Source: Roseomonas sp.
GTDB taxonomy: Bacteria; Pseudomonadota; Alphaproteobacteria; Acetobacterales; Acetobacteraceae
Length of the DNA stretch: 64,000 nucleotides
Direction: 5' to 3'
NCBI GenBank assembly: GCA_020249925.1
Contig: JADCER010000004.1
Location: 124,001-188,000 of the forward strand
Below are positions 16,698-25,037 of this stretch, one piece after another (the stretch's first letter is position 1; the number at the start of each line of letters is the position of its first letter). The translations under genes and the position numbers were made by a program. Under the pieces are notes generated by a model. That model ran no database searches, was not told the origin of the DNA, and saw only the letters and a list, made by a program, of their open reading frames with translations.

Positions 16698-17885
16698 CTA
16701 ATCACTTGCCTTGTCTGTTGCGGAGGCTGCGCGGTGCCAGGAAGCGGCAAGGCTTGCCGCGGCCAGTTCCGCATCGGCGGGCGAGGTAAAGCGTCCCATC
16801 CCAATCCGCAAGGTGGCCCGGGCGGCTTCGGGTTCAAGCCCTATGGCTTGCAGCACGTAAGACGGCTCGATTTCCGCCGAGGAACAGGCCGAACCGGTGG
16901 AAACACAGACAAGCGGTGCGCCTTCCATGATGGCCTGGGCGGAGACGCCGCCCGGAAAGGTCAGGTTCAGATTGCCCGAAACCCGGGGCGCGGCCTCGGC
17001 ATTGACCACCAGGCCGGGGATTTCAGCGCGGAGCTTTTTCAGGAAAAAATCGCGCTGCCCGGCGATGCGCCCGGAATCGAGCAGCCCTTCAATGGCGGCG
17101 ATCCGGCAGGCCTCCCCAAAGCCAACCACCAGGGGGGCGGGCAGCGTGCCGGACCGCAAACCCCTTTCCTGCCCGCCACCAGAAAACAGGGGGGCCAAGC
17201 GCATGCGCGGCCGGCGACGGACATAAAGCGCGCCAATGCCGCGCGGGCCATAGACCTTATGGCCCGAAAGCGACAGCAGATCGGCCTGGATTTCCCCAAC
17301 ATCAAGCGGAATGCGCCCGGCTGCCTGCGCGGCATCGGTATGAAAGGCCGCACCCGCTTCCTTCACGATGGCGCCCAGTGTGGGCAGGTCCTGAATGACG
17401 CCGATTTCATTATTCACCGCCATGATGGACACCAGCAGGGTGTTTTCATCACAGGCAGCGCGCAACACTGCGGGATCAAGCAGCCCATCGGCGCCGACGG
17501 GCAGGATGACGGGTTCAAACCCTTCCTGCGCCAGGTCGCGCACGGATTCCAACACGCATTTATGCTCGGTCGCCAGCGTGATGATGCGCCGGCGCGGATC
17601 GCCCTGGCTGGCCGCAAAGCGCGCGGCGCCCTTGATGGCGAGGTTATTTGCCTCGGTCGCGCCGGAGGTTAGGATGATTTCAGCCGCCGAGGCGCCGATC
17701 AATTCGGCGATGTGCTCACGCGCGGCTTCCACGGCTTCCGCCACCGCGCGGCCCATGACGTGTTCGGCGCTGGCGGGGTTGGCGAATTGCGCTTCCCAAA
17801 AGGGGCGCATGGCCTGGAGCACGCGCGGGTCCACCGGGGTGGTGGCGTGGTTGTCCAGGTAGATGGGGTGGTTCGGGAACGACAT
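16698..17885 (-). CDS. iscS: cysteine desulfurase (IscS/NifS family)
   Basis: About 395 residues. It begins [19 protein letters not shown], carries the PLP lysine K210 in [12 protein letters not shown] and the sulfur-carrying Cys334 in [10 protein letters not shown]. This class I desulfurase turns cysteine into alanine and a protein persulfide for Fe-S clusters and tRNA thiolation. It heads the minus-strand set iscS-fdx-tenA-mnmA. No IscU, IscA or HscAB is next to it, so it may be a second desulfurase dedicated to MnmA. The start ATG is at 17885; 35 further open codons upstream are Pro/His-rich and not family-like. Confidence 0.93.
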   Translation of the reverse strand: MSFPNHPIYLDNHATTPVDPRVLQAMRPFWEAQFANPASAEHVMGRAVAEAVEAAREHIAELIGASAAEIILTSGATEANNLAIKGAARFAASQGDPRRRIITLATEHKCVLESVRDLAQEGFEPVILPVGADGLLDPAVLRAACDENTLLVSIMAVNNEIGVIQDLPTLGAIVKEAGAAFHTDAAQAAGRIPLDVGEIQADLLSLSGHKVYGPRGIGALYVRRRPRMRLAPLFSGGGQERGLRSGTLPAPLVVGFGEACRIAAIEGLLDSGRIAGQRDFFLKKLRAEIPGLVVNAEAAPRVSGNLNLTFPGGVSAQAIMEGAPLVCVSTGSACSSAEIEPSYVLQAIGLEPEAARATLRIGMGRFTSPADAELAAASLAASWHRAASATDKASD

Positions 17886-18029
17886 GAGGGGAAGATGGGG
17901 CGGAATGGGGTGTGGGGCTAGGGGGATTGGGGCGGTCACCCGCGCTTGGCGCGGGTGATGATGATGGCAAGCGTGGCGAGCGGGGCACAAATGCGCGCCA
18001 AGGCAACGTCCGCCCTTTGCCGCGCGGTA

Positions 18030-18245
18030 TCACTGCCCAGGCGGGGGCTTACGCCGAAACTCATCCCGGGCGCCGAGGGCATGGTTGGCGGTGATGGCCA
18101 CATAGGCCGTCGCCTCTGCGAGCGAACCAATGGCCAGCTTGAAGCCCGCAAGCAGGCCATGACAGACGCAGCACCAAAGGTTATGGTTCCGCAGCACGTT
18201 TTCCAATGAGCCGGTCATTTTCGTTGTTTCCATGGCGTTTGCCAT
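18030..18245 (-). CDS. small hypothetical protein divergent from the WD40 gene
   Basis: 71 residues from the ATG at 18245 (MANAMETTKMTGSLENVLR). A helical middle (GLLAGFKLAIGSLAEATAYV) is followed by a basic tail ending RRKPPPGQ. I recognise no family. It reads away from the WD40 gene with 81 bases between the starts. Another frame on the same strand (ending at 17936, tail RADVALARICAPLATLAII) is also open, so one may be an artefact or the pair may be a frameshifted remnant. Apart from this the 441-base stretch 17886-18326 shows no gene, only likely promoters. Confidence 0.35.
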   Translation of the reverse strand: MANAMETTKMTGSLENVLRNHNLWCCVCHGLLAGFKLAIGSLAEATAYVAITANHALGARDEFRRKPPPGQ

Positions 18246-18326
18246 GGCGGAAGCTACCCGTCTCAACGAGTAGGATTTCAAGCGGCAAACGCAACGAAGA
18301 TTGATTTGTCTCGAAAGGATAGTTTG

Positions 18327-20633
18327 ATGTCCAAGACAAATGCGACAAAGTCGGATTTGCAGCTTGTTCTCGAGAAAATTCTTCGGCATTGGGCAGCACA
18401 TCAGCAGACGACCATGGTCGGTCGGCCGCGCAGCGCATTCGCAAAGAACTTCAATATCGAGTTGAAAACTTTCACGCGCTGGCTGAACGGCGAGCATGTG
18501 CCTCAAGGAGACCGATGGGCTGGTTTCATTCAAAGACTGCGGACGATAGAAAAGAAGACAAATGCGCAAGGTAGAACGACTGGTCAGAAGGAGTTTCTCT
18601 TTGATGAGAGCTGGGTCGAGGAGGCTGAGAGGGCACGTGAGAACGCGGCGGAGGCGGAAAAAGCAAAGAAGCAGCCCAGGAGCGCAACCGCGCCGGGCGC
18701 TACTTGGCACATCACCCGTCTCGATCAGGATTTACAAACCCTCAAGGCGGCAAAATCGCCGCCCGGTTCTGTTATCTACGCTGAGACAGAGACAGGCTTC
18801 GTTATTGTACAAGGGCAAGCGACGGATGCGGCGGTCGCTGCACAACCCGCAACGGCACAACGTCATCGCAATGTCATCGCGAAAATCGAAGACCTTATAG
18901 ACGCATGTGGCACTCGGCTGGATAATCAGCGTTCCTGGCGCCGACTACCGCAGATAGCGAAGCGTGCGCTCGAGGCTGCGAATCGCCCGACGATAGAATT
19001 GCCCGACGCGCTGGTCGATCTTTATGATCATACTGTCTCTCTTGGGTCATATGTGAGCCAGGATGACGCGATTGGTGCTGACAAGAATGCATCCGATGCG
19101 CCACTTGATCACGATATCAGACGGGCGCTTGTTGACTTTATCTCATCAGCCTCGCCCTGGCTGCGTAGCTTCCCAAGTGTGCTGGCTGCCGATGATGCTC
19201 GACGTGAATTTCTGACCCGCCCGGAACTTTTTGAACCGATACGGCGCACGCTGCCGGCCGCGCGTGAGTTACTCGAGATTGCAGGCCAGGAAGGGGTTCT
19301 CTCACCGGAGGATGCAGCGCGCGCCACCCTACCAATAGAAACTGCGGAACGCGGCGGCGTGCTAGGCGAGAAAGCAGGCTATCGAGGGCACGGCAATGCG
19401 TTGGGCCTGCTTACGCGTGCTGCCACTGTTTCCATCGTTTCGTTGATAGGTTTCTATTCAGGCGCGATTGCGTCCGATTTTGCCACGAAATCTGTTCTGG
19501 TTCAGCGAGCGGGAAGCTTCCTCGCGCGGGCTGAAGAACATGCGCTCCAGCTAGCAGCCAGCGCCCCTGATGATTTGCGCATTGCGCTCGAGAATCTGCT
19601 GAAGGTAAATCGTTTACGGCAAGAAGGGGACCCGCCACCACAAACGCCTGCCATCATGCCCGCCGACGGTTCAAAGCCTTTGCGCCCGCCGCTGGAACCG
19701 CGCGTGTTGGGCGCGGAAAGCTGGCCGCTGCTCGCCACGCTCAGGGGGCATGAGGGCGCTGTCCGCTCGGTCGGCTTTTCGCCCGATGGCGCTCGCCTTG
19801 TCTCGGGGGGTAATGGCGGCACGCTGCGGCTTTGGGACGCTGCCGACGGGGCGTTGCTCGCCACCCTCACGGGGCATGAGGGCACGGTCTTTTCGGTCGG
19901 GTTTTCGCCTGATGGCGCGCGCCTTGTCTCGGGGGGTGATGACGGCACGGTGCGGCTCTGGGACGCTGCCAGCGGGGCTTTGCTTGCCACGCTCACGGGG
20001 CATAAGGACGTGGTCCTCTCGGTCGGGTTTTCGCGCGATGGCACGCGCCTTGTTTCGGGGGGTAGTGACGGCAAGGTGCGGGTCTGGGATGCCGCCAGCG
20101 GGGCTTTGCTTGCCACCCTCACAGGGCATAAGCACTGGGTCTGGTCGGTCGGGTTTTCGCCCGATGGCACGCGCCTTGTCTCGGGGGGTAGGGACGGCAC
20201 GTTGCGGGTCTGGGATGCCGCCAGCGGGGCTTTGCTTGCCACGCTCACGGGGCATGAGGGCGGGGGCGGGGTCTGGTCGGTCGGGTTTTCGCCCGATGGC
20301 GCGCGCATTGTCTCGGGGGGGGATGACGGCACGCTGCGGCTTTGGGGCGCTGCCAGCGGGGCGCTGCTCGCCACGCTCACGGAACATTTGGGCCGGGTCT
20401 TCTCGGTCGGGTTTTCGCCTGATGGCGCCCGCCTTGTCTCGGGGGGTGACGACGGCACGGTGCGGCTCTGGGGCGCTGCCAGCGGGGCGTTGCTCGCCAC
20501 CCTCACGGGGCATGAGGGCAGGGTCCTCTCGGTCAGGTTTTCGCCCGATGGCGCGCGCCTTGTCTCGGGGGGGCGTGACGGCACGGTGCGGCTCTGGGGC
20601 GCTGCCATTGGCGCGCCGGCTGACGGCGCCTGA
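18327..20633 (+). CDS. WD40 beta-propeller protein with N-terminal HTH-like region
   Basis: About 768 residues. Residues ~1-75 are helical with an HTH-like run (FAKNFNIELKTFTRWLNGEH). A charged helix (~95-115) follows, then a middle region of unknown fold with one hydrophobic segment near 365-385 (AATVSIVSLIGFYSGAI). A Pro-rich linker leads to seven WD40 blades (468-768), six of 42 residues and one of 44, enough for one closed propeller. I see no P-loop, NACHT/NB-ARC, protease or nuclease motif. The ATG at 18327 follows AAAGGAT; a TTG seven codons upstream is weaker. By eye the 5' part is markedly lower in G+C than its neighbours, suggesting acquisition. A sensor or non-self recognition role is inference only. 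Confidence 0.85.
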   Translation: MSKTNATKSDLQLVLEKILRHWAAHQQTTMVGRPRSAFAKNFNIELKTFTRWLNGEHVPQGDRWAGFIQRLRTIEKKTNAQGRTTGQKEFLFDESWVEEAERARENAAEAEKAKKQPRSATAPGATWHITRLDQDLQTLKAAKSPPGSVIYAETETGFVIVQGQATDAAVAAQPATAQRHRNVIAKIEDLIDACGTRLDNQRSWRRLPQIAKRALEAANRPTIELPDALVDLYDHTVSLGSYVSQDDAIGADKNASDAPLDHDIRRALVDFISSASPWLRSFPSVLAADDARREFLTRPELFEPIRRTLPAARELLEIAGQEGVLSPEDAARATLPIETAERGGVLGEKAGYRGHGNALGLLTRAATVSIVSLIGFYSGAIASDFATKSVLVQRAGSFLARAEEHALQLAASAPDDLRIALENLLKVNRLRQEGDPPPQTPAIMPADGSKPLRPPLEPRVLGAESWPLLATLRGHEGAVRSVGFSPDGARLVSGGNGGTLRLWDAADGALLATLTGHEGTVFSVGFSPDGARLVSGGDDGTVRLWDAASGALLATLTGHKDVVLSVGFSRDGTRLVSGGSDGKVRVWDAASGALLATLTGHKHWVWSVGFSPDGTRLVSGGRDGTLRVWDAASGALLATLTGHEGGGGVWSVGFSPDGARIVSGGDDGTLRLWGAASGALLATLTEHLGRVFSVGFSPDGARLVSGGDDGTVRLWGAASGALLATLTGHEGRVLSVRFSPDGARLVSGGRDGTVRLWGAAIGAPADGA
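19728..20612 (+). repeat. seven tandem 126/132-base WD40-coding repeats
   Basis: In-frame units begin at 19728, 19854, 19980, 20106, 20232 (132 bases), 20364 and 20490. They are nearly identical in DNA, including silent positions, which implies recent duplication or gene conversion. Because the unit length is a multiple of three and holds no stops in several frames, long open frames appear on both strands here; these are not genes. Confidence 0.95.
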
Positions 20634-20690
20634 GGCACCCAAAGCATCGCAATGGCATGCCGCGCAGCAAAACGCCCAGCGCCAAAAGTC

Positions 20691-20741
20691 AAAAAAAGGA
20701 GTGGGGGGCTTGGGGGGCGAGTTCTCTCGCCCCCCAACTCC
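20691..20741 (-). terminator. terminator of the iron-binding protein gene
   Basis: A very G-rich hairpin (perfect 12-bp arms TTGGGGGGCGAG / CTCGCCCCCCAA, or a longer alternative stem closing on GGAGT/ACTCC) is followed on the minus strand by seven T's. It lies between the convergent WD40 and SBP genes and probably also blocks read-through from the plus side. Confidence 0.75.
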
Positions 20742-20768
20742 GCGCGCGGCTTTTGAAAGCCTCCCCCC

Positions 20769-21800
20769 TCATCGCCACCCCGCCCTTTGCATAATCCGCA
20801 GCGCTTCTGGTGCCAGTGCGCCATAGCGTTGCGCGTTCAACTGATCAGCGCGGAAGCTGCCAAGCGCGGTCAGTGCGGGGTGCGGCGCGACCCCCGGCAC
20901 CACCGGATATTCAAAATTGCCATTGGCGAATAATTCCTGCGCGCGCTGGCTGCTGAGGTATTCAATGAAGCGCAGCGCCACGGCCTTGTTGGCGGAACTC
21001 CGCACCACCCCAGCGCCGGAGACATTCACATGCGTGCCGCGATCCCCCGGCGCCTGATTGGGGAAGATCACGCCAATGCGGTCAAACAGCGCCTTTTCCT
21101 GCGGGTTGGATGAAGCGCCAAACCGCGCCAAGTAATAGGTATTGGCCACCGCCAGGCGCCCCACGCCTGCGGCCACCGCCTGAAATTGCGGCGTATCACC
21201 GCCTTGCGGCTGGCGCGCCATATTGGCCACCACGCCGCGCGCCCAGGCCTCTGCCGCTTCTGCGCCATTGGCCAAAAGAATGCTCGCCATCAGGGAGGTA
21301 TTGTAAGGATGCGCGGCTGCGCGGATCAGGATCTGCCCGCGTTGTGCCGGCAGGGCCAAATCCTCATAGCGCGCCAAGCCTTCGGGCACGCCGCGCCGGC
21401 GGTCATACATGATCACGCGTGCGCGGCTGGAAAGCCCATACCATTTGCCATCCCGGGCGCGCATGTTTTCCGGAATGCGCGATTTCAGGATCTCGCTTTC
21501 GGTTTCAGCCAAAACCCCCGCATCCACCGCCCGCGCAAGCCGCGCCGCATCCACCGTTATCAGCACATCGGCGGGGCTATTCGCCCCTTCGGATTGAATG
21601 CGCGCGATCAGCTGATCCGCATCGCCTTCAATCAGCCGGATGCGAATGCCGGATTCGGCCGTGAAGCCATCATACAGCGCGCGATCCGTATCATAATGGC
21701 GCGATGAATAGAGATTGAGCGCGCGTTCCTGCGCGGCGACCAGGGCAGGGCTGGCGAGTGGGGCAGCAAAGGGCAGGGCAAGAAGTGAACGACGGCGCAT
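20769..21800 (-). CDS. Fe3+ ABC transporter substrate-binding protein (FbpA/FutA-like)
   Basis: 343 residues. An N-terminal signal peptide (RRRSLLALPFAAPLASPALV) is followed by ALNLYSSRHYDTDRALYDGF, the standard start of ferric-binding proteins. Paired tyrosines in VANTYYLARFG match the iron-ligand pair, and the GAGVVRSSANKAVALRFIEY segment is also family-typical. It would capture ferric iron in the periplasm. No permease or ATPase gene is adjacent. A Fur-box-like palindrome 29 bases before the start and the divergent fur gene point to iron repression. Confidence 0.92.
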   Translation of the reverse strand: MRRRSLLALPFAAPLASPALVAAQERALNLYSSRHYDTDRALYDGFTAESGIRIRLIEGDADQLIARIQSEGANSPADVLITVDAARLARAVDAGVLAETESEILKSRIPENMRARDGKWYGLSSRARVIMYDRRRGVPEGLARYEDLALPAQRGQILIRAAAHPYNTSLMASILLANGAEAAEAWARGVVANMARQPQGGDTPQFQAVAAGVGRLAVANTYYLARFGASSNPQEKALFDRIGVIFPNQAPGDRGTHVNVSGAGVVRSSANKAVALRFIEYLSSQRAQELFANGNFEYPVVPGVAPHPALTALGSFRADQLNAQRYGALAPEALRIMQRAGWR

Positions 21801-21828
21801 GGTGACCTCCTGGGGGGGATATACTGCA

Positions 21829-21847
21829 ATTGCGAATTAGTCGCAAT
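21829..21847. promoter_or_regulatory. candidate Fur box
   Basis: A 19-base perfect inverted repeat ATTGCGA-ATTAG-TCGCAAT lies just upstream of the ferric-binding protein gene, in the gap shared with fur. Length, AT-rich centre and the TTGCGA/TCGCAA arms fit alphaproteobacterial Fur operators. It probably controls the SBP and possibly fur itself. Confidence 0.75.
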
Positions 21848-21976
21848 ATCAAAAAATGTAACACGCCAAGATCAGGCGCAGCGCCCAGGGCCATCCCAGG
21901 GCTTGAGAAGCCGCGGACCGCGTCGCATAAGGCAGGGGATAGCGCTGATCTTCAAAGCCCAGAGTGAGTTTGCCCT

Positions 21977-22465
21977 TTGCCCAAAACGCCCTTGGCAGCC
22001 CCTCAAGCCAAAGCCGCCGAATCCGTGACGGGTTCGCGCATTGAAACCCTGTGCGTGGCGCAGGGGCTGAAGATGACCGGCCAGCGCCGCCTGATCGCGC
22101 AGATCTTGAGCGAAGCCGAAGATCATCCGGATGTTGAGGAATTGCATCGCCGTGCCTTGCAGCGCGACAGACGCATTTCAATCGCCACGGTCTATCGCAC
22201 GGTGCGCCTGCTTGAAGAACGCGGCATTCTGGAACGGCGCGATTTTGGTGGTGGGCGGGCGCGCTACGATCTGGCGGATCGCGGCCATCATCATCATCTG
22301 ATTGATGTTGAAACCGGCCATGTCATTGAATTCGGCGATGAAGCGCATGAAGCCTTGGCGCAAGCCATCGCAGAACGCCTTGGCTATGATCTTGTGGGAC
22401 ATAAGCTTGAATTATTCGGCCGAAGGCGCGCGCCGGCCGCAAAGCCAAAACGGCGCAGCAGCTAG
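21977..22465 (+). CDS. fur: Fur family iron-responsive repressor
   Basis: About 162 residues. The winged helix (CVAQGLKMTGQRRLIAQILS, then RRISIATVYRTVRLLEERGI) is followed by the metal site HHHHLIDVETGHVIEF and the dimer region IAERLGYDLVGHKLELFG. The C-terminal CxxC zinc site of some Fur proteins is absent, as is usual in alphaproteobacteria. The sequence looks like Fur and not Irr. The start is uncertain: TTG at 21977 opens the frame and GTG at 22025 (VTGSRIETL) is an alternative. It is divergent from the ferric-binding protein gene across a Fur box. Confidence 0.9.
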   Translation: MPKTPLAAPQAKAAESVTGSRIETLCVAQGLKMTGQRRLIAQILSEAEDHPDVEELHRRALQRDRRISIATVYRTVRLLEERGILERRDFGGGRARYDLADRGHHHHLIDVETGHVIEFGDEAHEALAQAIAERLGYDLVGHKLELFGRRRAPAAKPKRRSS

Positions 22466-22514
22466 CCAGGCGCCCTTCGTGAAGCAAAGCACCAGATAAA
22501 CTCAGGAGAGTTGA

Positions 22515-22772
22515 ATGGTACGACAAACCTCCCCTTCCATTCGCCGTTGTGAAGCCGCGGTCATTACCGCCTATCGGGAATTGCGCGACATTGGCGCCGA
22601 TGACCCGCAGGCCTTCAATGCCTGCACAACGCTCTACCGCATCCACCATCCCGAAGCGCCGCTCAGTGAGGCACGGCGCCTGGTGGCGGAATGGATTGAT
22701 TTTCACATCATCCGCAAGGATGCGAAGCTGGTGCAGCCGGATTGCGGCTGCGGCGAACAGCATCCGTCATGA
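22515..22772 (+). CDS. hypothetical protein
   Basis: 85 residues of predicted helix (CEAAVITAYRELRDIGADDP, then ARRLVAEWIDFHIIRKDAK) ending in a cysteine-containing tail DCGCGEQHPS that could bind a metal. A strong ribosome site (CAGGAGAG, 6 bases before ATG) and the position 49 bases after fur suggest cotranscription with fur. I do not recognise the family. Confidence 0.6.
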   Translation: MVRQTSPSIRRCEAAVITAYRELRDIGADDPQAFNACTTLYRIHHPEAPLSEARRLVAEWIDFHIIRKDAKLVQPDCGCGEQHPS

Positions 22773-22778
22773 ACAAAT

Positions 22779-22804
22779 GCCCCGCGCGGCAGGGCCGGCG
22801 GGGC
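22779..22804. terminator. hairpin between convergent genes
   Basis: Arms GCCCCGC and GCGGGGC with a GC-rich 12-base loop lie between the small hypothetical gene and the aldolase gene. It is short and without a T tract, so a weak or rho-assisted stop. Confidence 0.4.
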
Positions 22805-22823
22805 TTCGGTGCTGCGGCTGACT

Positions 22824-23609
22824 TCAGCCTTGCAAGCCGCGCAGGAATTTCGCCCGCGCACCACCGCCCGCCATCAGGAAGGCGTGGTCCGAACCGCTCA
22901 GCAGAAACCGCGCGCCAAGGCCGATATATTCGGACGCGTTCTTCTCATCATAAACGCCGCCCATGCCCATGACCTTGCCATGCGCCTTGCAGGCCGCCGC
23001 TACCTTGGCATAGGCCGCGCGAACATCGGGGTGACCGATCTGCCCGGCAATGCCCATGGAGGCCGTGAGGTCCGAGGTGCCGATCATCAGGCAATCCACC
23101 CCCGGCACGGCGGCGATTGAATCCGCATTCGCAACCGCTTCGGGCGTTTCGATCATGACGGTCACCATGATCTGTTCATTCAATTCCTTCTGCGCCGCCG
23201 CGGTATCGGAAACCTGGAAGGCATATTGCGCCGGCGGGCCGCCCCAGGAACGCTCCCCGAGTGGCGGGTAGCGGAAGGCGCGCACCACATCACGGGCTTC
23301 ATCAGCAGTATCAATATGCGGCACCACCACGCCCATGGCGCCATTATCCAGGCAGCGCGTGCCTTCAAACAGCGCATCCTTGCAGCAGCGGACAATCGGT
23401 GTGACGCCCTGCGAAAGCGCGGCCATGGCCATGCGGGTCGCGTCATCCACACTCATCGCGCCATGTTCCATATCAATGAATAGCCAATCAAAGCCCGATG
23501 CCGCGGCAATCATGCCAACAGCGGGCGTGCGCAAATGATGCACGCCAAAGCCAAGGGCGAGTTCGCCCTTTTCGAGGCGGCGACGCGCAAGGTTAGGAGC
23601 GAGTGGCAT
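22824..23609 (-). CDS. HpcH/HpaI family aldolase/citrate lyase
   Basis: 261 residues with a TIM-barrel pattern. There is GFDWLFIDMEHGAMSVDDAT near the front, the metal-binding glutamate in VTVMIETPEAVANADSI and the aspartate in CLMIGTSDLTASMG. The family carries out retro-aldol cleavage of 4-hydroxy-2-oxo acids (2-keto-3-deoxy sugar acids or HHED) with divalent metal. The exact substrate is open: no aromatic or sugar-acid pathway genes are adjacent. The next gene on this strand is a GST about 40 bases upstream, possibly cotranscribed. Confidence 0.9.
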   Translation of the reverse strand: MPLAPNLARRRLEKGELALGFGVHHLRTPAVGMIAAASGFDWLFIDMEHGAMSVDDATRMAMAALSQGVTPIVRCCKDALFEGTRCLDNGAMGVVVPHIDTADEARDVVRAFRYPPLGERSWGGPPAQYAFQVSDTAAAQKELNEQIMVTVMIETPEAVANADSIAAVPGVDCLMIGTSDLTASMGIAGQIGHPDVRAAYAKVAAACKAHGKVMGMGGVYDEKNASEYIGLGARFLLSGSDHAFLMAGGGARAKFLRGLQG

Positions 23610-23648
23610 GGTGTTTCCTCTTTGTGAGTGATGTGAATTGAAGCCCGA

Positions 23649-24530
23649 TCAGGCCGCACCACCGGGTGCGATCTTGTCCTGGGTTTTTGTCGCGAAATCG
23701 CTCGCGTCATGGCGTTCATGCAATTGTTCGGATGGATCGCCCGTGACGCGGTTCACCATGCGCCCGCGCTTGACCGCGGGGCGGGCGAAAATCGCTTCCG
23801 CCCAGCGCTGCACATTCTTGTATTCATGCACGGATAGGAATTCCGCCGCGCCGTACAGATACCCCCGCACCAGCCCGCCATACCAGGGCCAAACGGCGAT
23901 ATCGGCGATGGTATAATCATCCCCACCCAGATAAGCGCTGTCCGCGAGGCGGCGATCCAGCACATCCAATTGCCGCTTGGTTTCCATGGCAAAGCGATCA
24001 ATCGCGTATTCGATCTTCACCGGCGCATAAGCGTAGAAATGCCCGAAGCCACCGCCAAGATAAGGCGCGCTCCCCATTTGCCAGAACAGCCAGGAAAGGC
24101 ATTCGGCACGCAAGGCGGGGTCCTTCGGCAGGAAGGCACCGAATTTCTCTGCGAGGTGCACCAGAATCGCACCGCTTTCGAAAACCCGGATGGGTTTCGG
24201 GCCGCTGCGGTCCAAAAGCGCGGGGATTTTGGAATTCGGGTTAACCTCCACAAAGCCGCTGCCGAATTGCTGGCCTTCGCCAATGCGGATCAGCCAGGCG
24301 TCATATTCCGCGCCTGTGTGGCCGAGTGCCAAAAGCTCCTCCAGCAGGATCGTCACCTTCTGGCCATTGGGCGTGCCCAGCGAATAAAGCTGCATCGGGT
24401 GGCGGCCCACCGGCAATTCCTTGTCATGCGTCGGGCCGGCAATGGGGCGGTTGATATTGGCAAAGCGCCCGCCATTGGCCTTGTTCCAGGTCCAGACCTT
24501 GGGGGGCGTGTAATCGCTGGTGCTGCTCAT
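23649..24530 (-). CDS. yghU: glutathione S-transferase, YghU/Nu class
   Basis: About 293 residues. The long N-terminal extension (VWTWNKANGGRFANINRPIA) is typical of YghU; then come HPMQLYSLGTPNGQKVTILL and FVEVNPNSKIPALLD with FESGAILVHLAEKFG for glutathione. The C-terminal domain includes YTIADIAVWPWYGGL. Nu-class enzymes bind two glutathiones or one disulfide and act as disulfide-bond reductases/peroxidases. The ATG at 24530 is chosen because the family begins there; it is divergent from the ArsC-like gene. Confidence 0.92.
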   Translation of the reverse strand: MSSTSDYTPPKVWTWNKANGGRFANINRPIAGPTHDKELPVGRHPMQLYSLGTPNGQKVTILLEELLALGHTGAEYDAWLIRIGEGQQFGSGFVEVNPNSKIPALLDRSGPKPIRVFESGAILVHLAEKFGAFLPKDPALRAECLSWLFWQMGSAPYLGGGFGHFYAYAPVKIEYAIDRFAMETKRQLDVLDRRLADSAYLGGDDYTIADIAVWPWYGGLVRGYLYGAAEFLSVHEYKNVQRWAEAIFARPAVKRGRMVNRVTGDPSEQLHERHDASDFATKTQDKIAPGGAA

Positions 24531-24624
24531 GCGGAGGCTCCTGTGGAATGGGGCCGAGGCTGGCGCGATTGGCCGCAGCGCGCAAGGCTGGTATCGCGGG
24601 GCGATCCGGCAGGGGGCAGGCGAC

Positions 24625-24975
24625 ATGACCATCACCATCCATGGCATCAAGAATTGCGACACCATGAAAAAGGCGCGCGCCTGGCTGGAAGCCGAGGGCA
24701 TTGCCCACGCCTTCCATGACTACAAGACCGCCGGCATCACCCCGGCCACGCTGCAAGCCTGGGTCGGCAAGGCAGGGTGGGAGGCGTTGTTGAACCGCGC
24801 CGGCACCACCTTCCGCAAATTGCCCGAAGATCAGAAGCAAGGGCTGGATGAAGCCCGCGCGGTCGCGCTGATGCTGGCGCAACCCAGCATGATCAAGCGC
24901 CCGGTGCTGACACTTGGCGATAAACTGATCATCGGCTTTGATCCCGCGCGCTATTCTGCCGCATTAAAGGCCTGA
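24625..24975 (+). CDS. ArsC/Spx family protein (YffB-like)
   Basis: About 116 residues with a thioredoxin-like ArsC fold. A single N-terminal cysteine in IHGIKNCDTMKKARAWLEAE is followed by FHDYKTAGIT and the family core MIKRPVLTLGDKLIIGFDP. In YffB-type proteins the cysteine loop binds glutathione; arsenate reductase activity is not implied. The ATG at 24625 follows GGGGGCAGG. The gap to the antiporter gene is only 62 bases, so the two may be cotranscribed. Confidence 0.85.
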   Translation: MTITIHGIKNCDTMKKARAWLEAEGIAHAFHDYKTAGITPATLQAWVGKAGWEALLNRAGTTFRKLPEDQKQGLDEARAVALMLAQPSMIKRPVLTLGDKLIIGFDPARYSAALKA

Positions 24976-25037
24976 CGCTGCCGCAAAATCACCATCGCGG
25001 CCCCATATGAAGACTGCTCAGTTGGGAAGGTTTCGGG

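Noticed and set aside
19728-20612. Possible CRISPR-like array from the regularly spaced repeats
   Set aside because: Units are contiguous, 126 bases, in frame and encode WD40 blades; there are no spacers.
19502-20826. Long open frames on the minus strand (19502-20824) and in a second plus frame (19750-20826) across the WD40 repeats
   Set aside because: The 126-base repeat is a multiple of three without stops in these frames, so openness is multiplied seven-fold. The products are low-complexity (RARALSRG-like) and have no family features.
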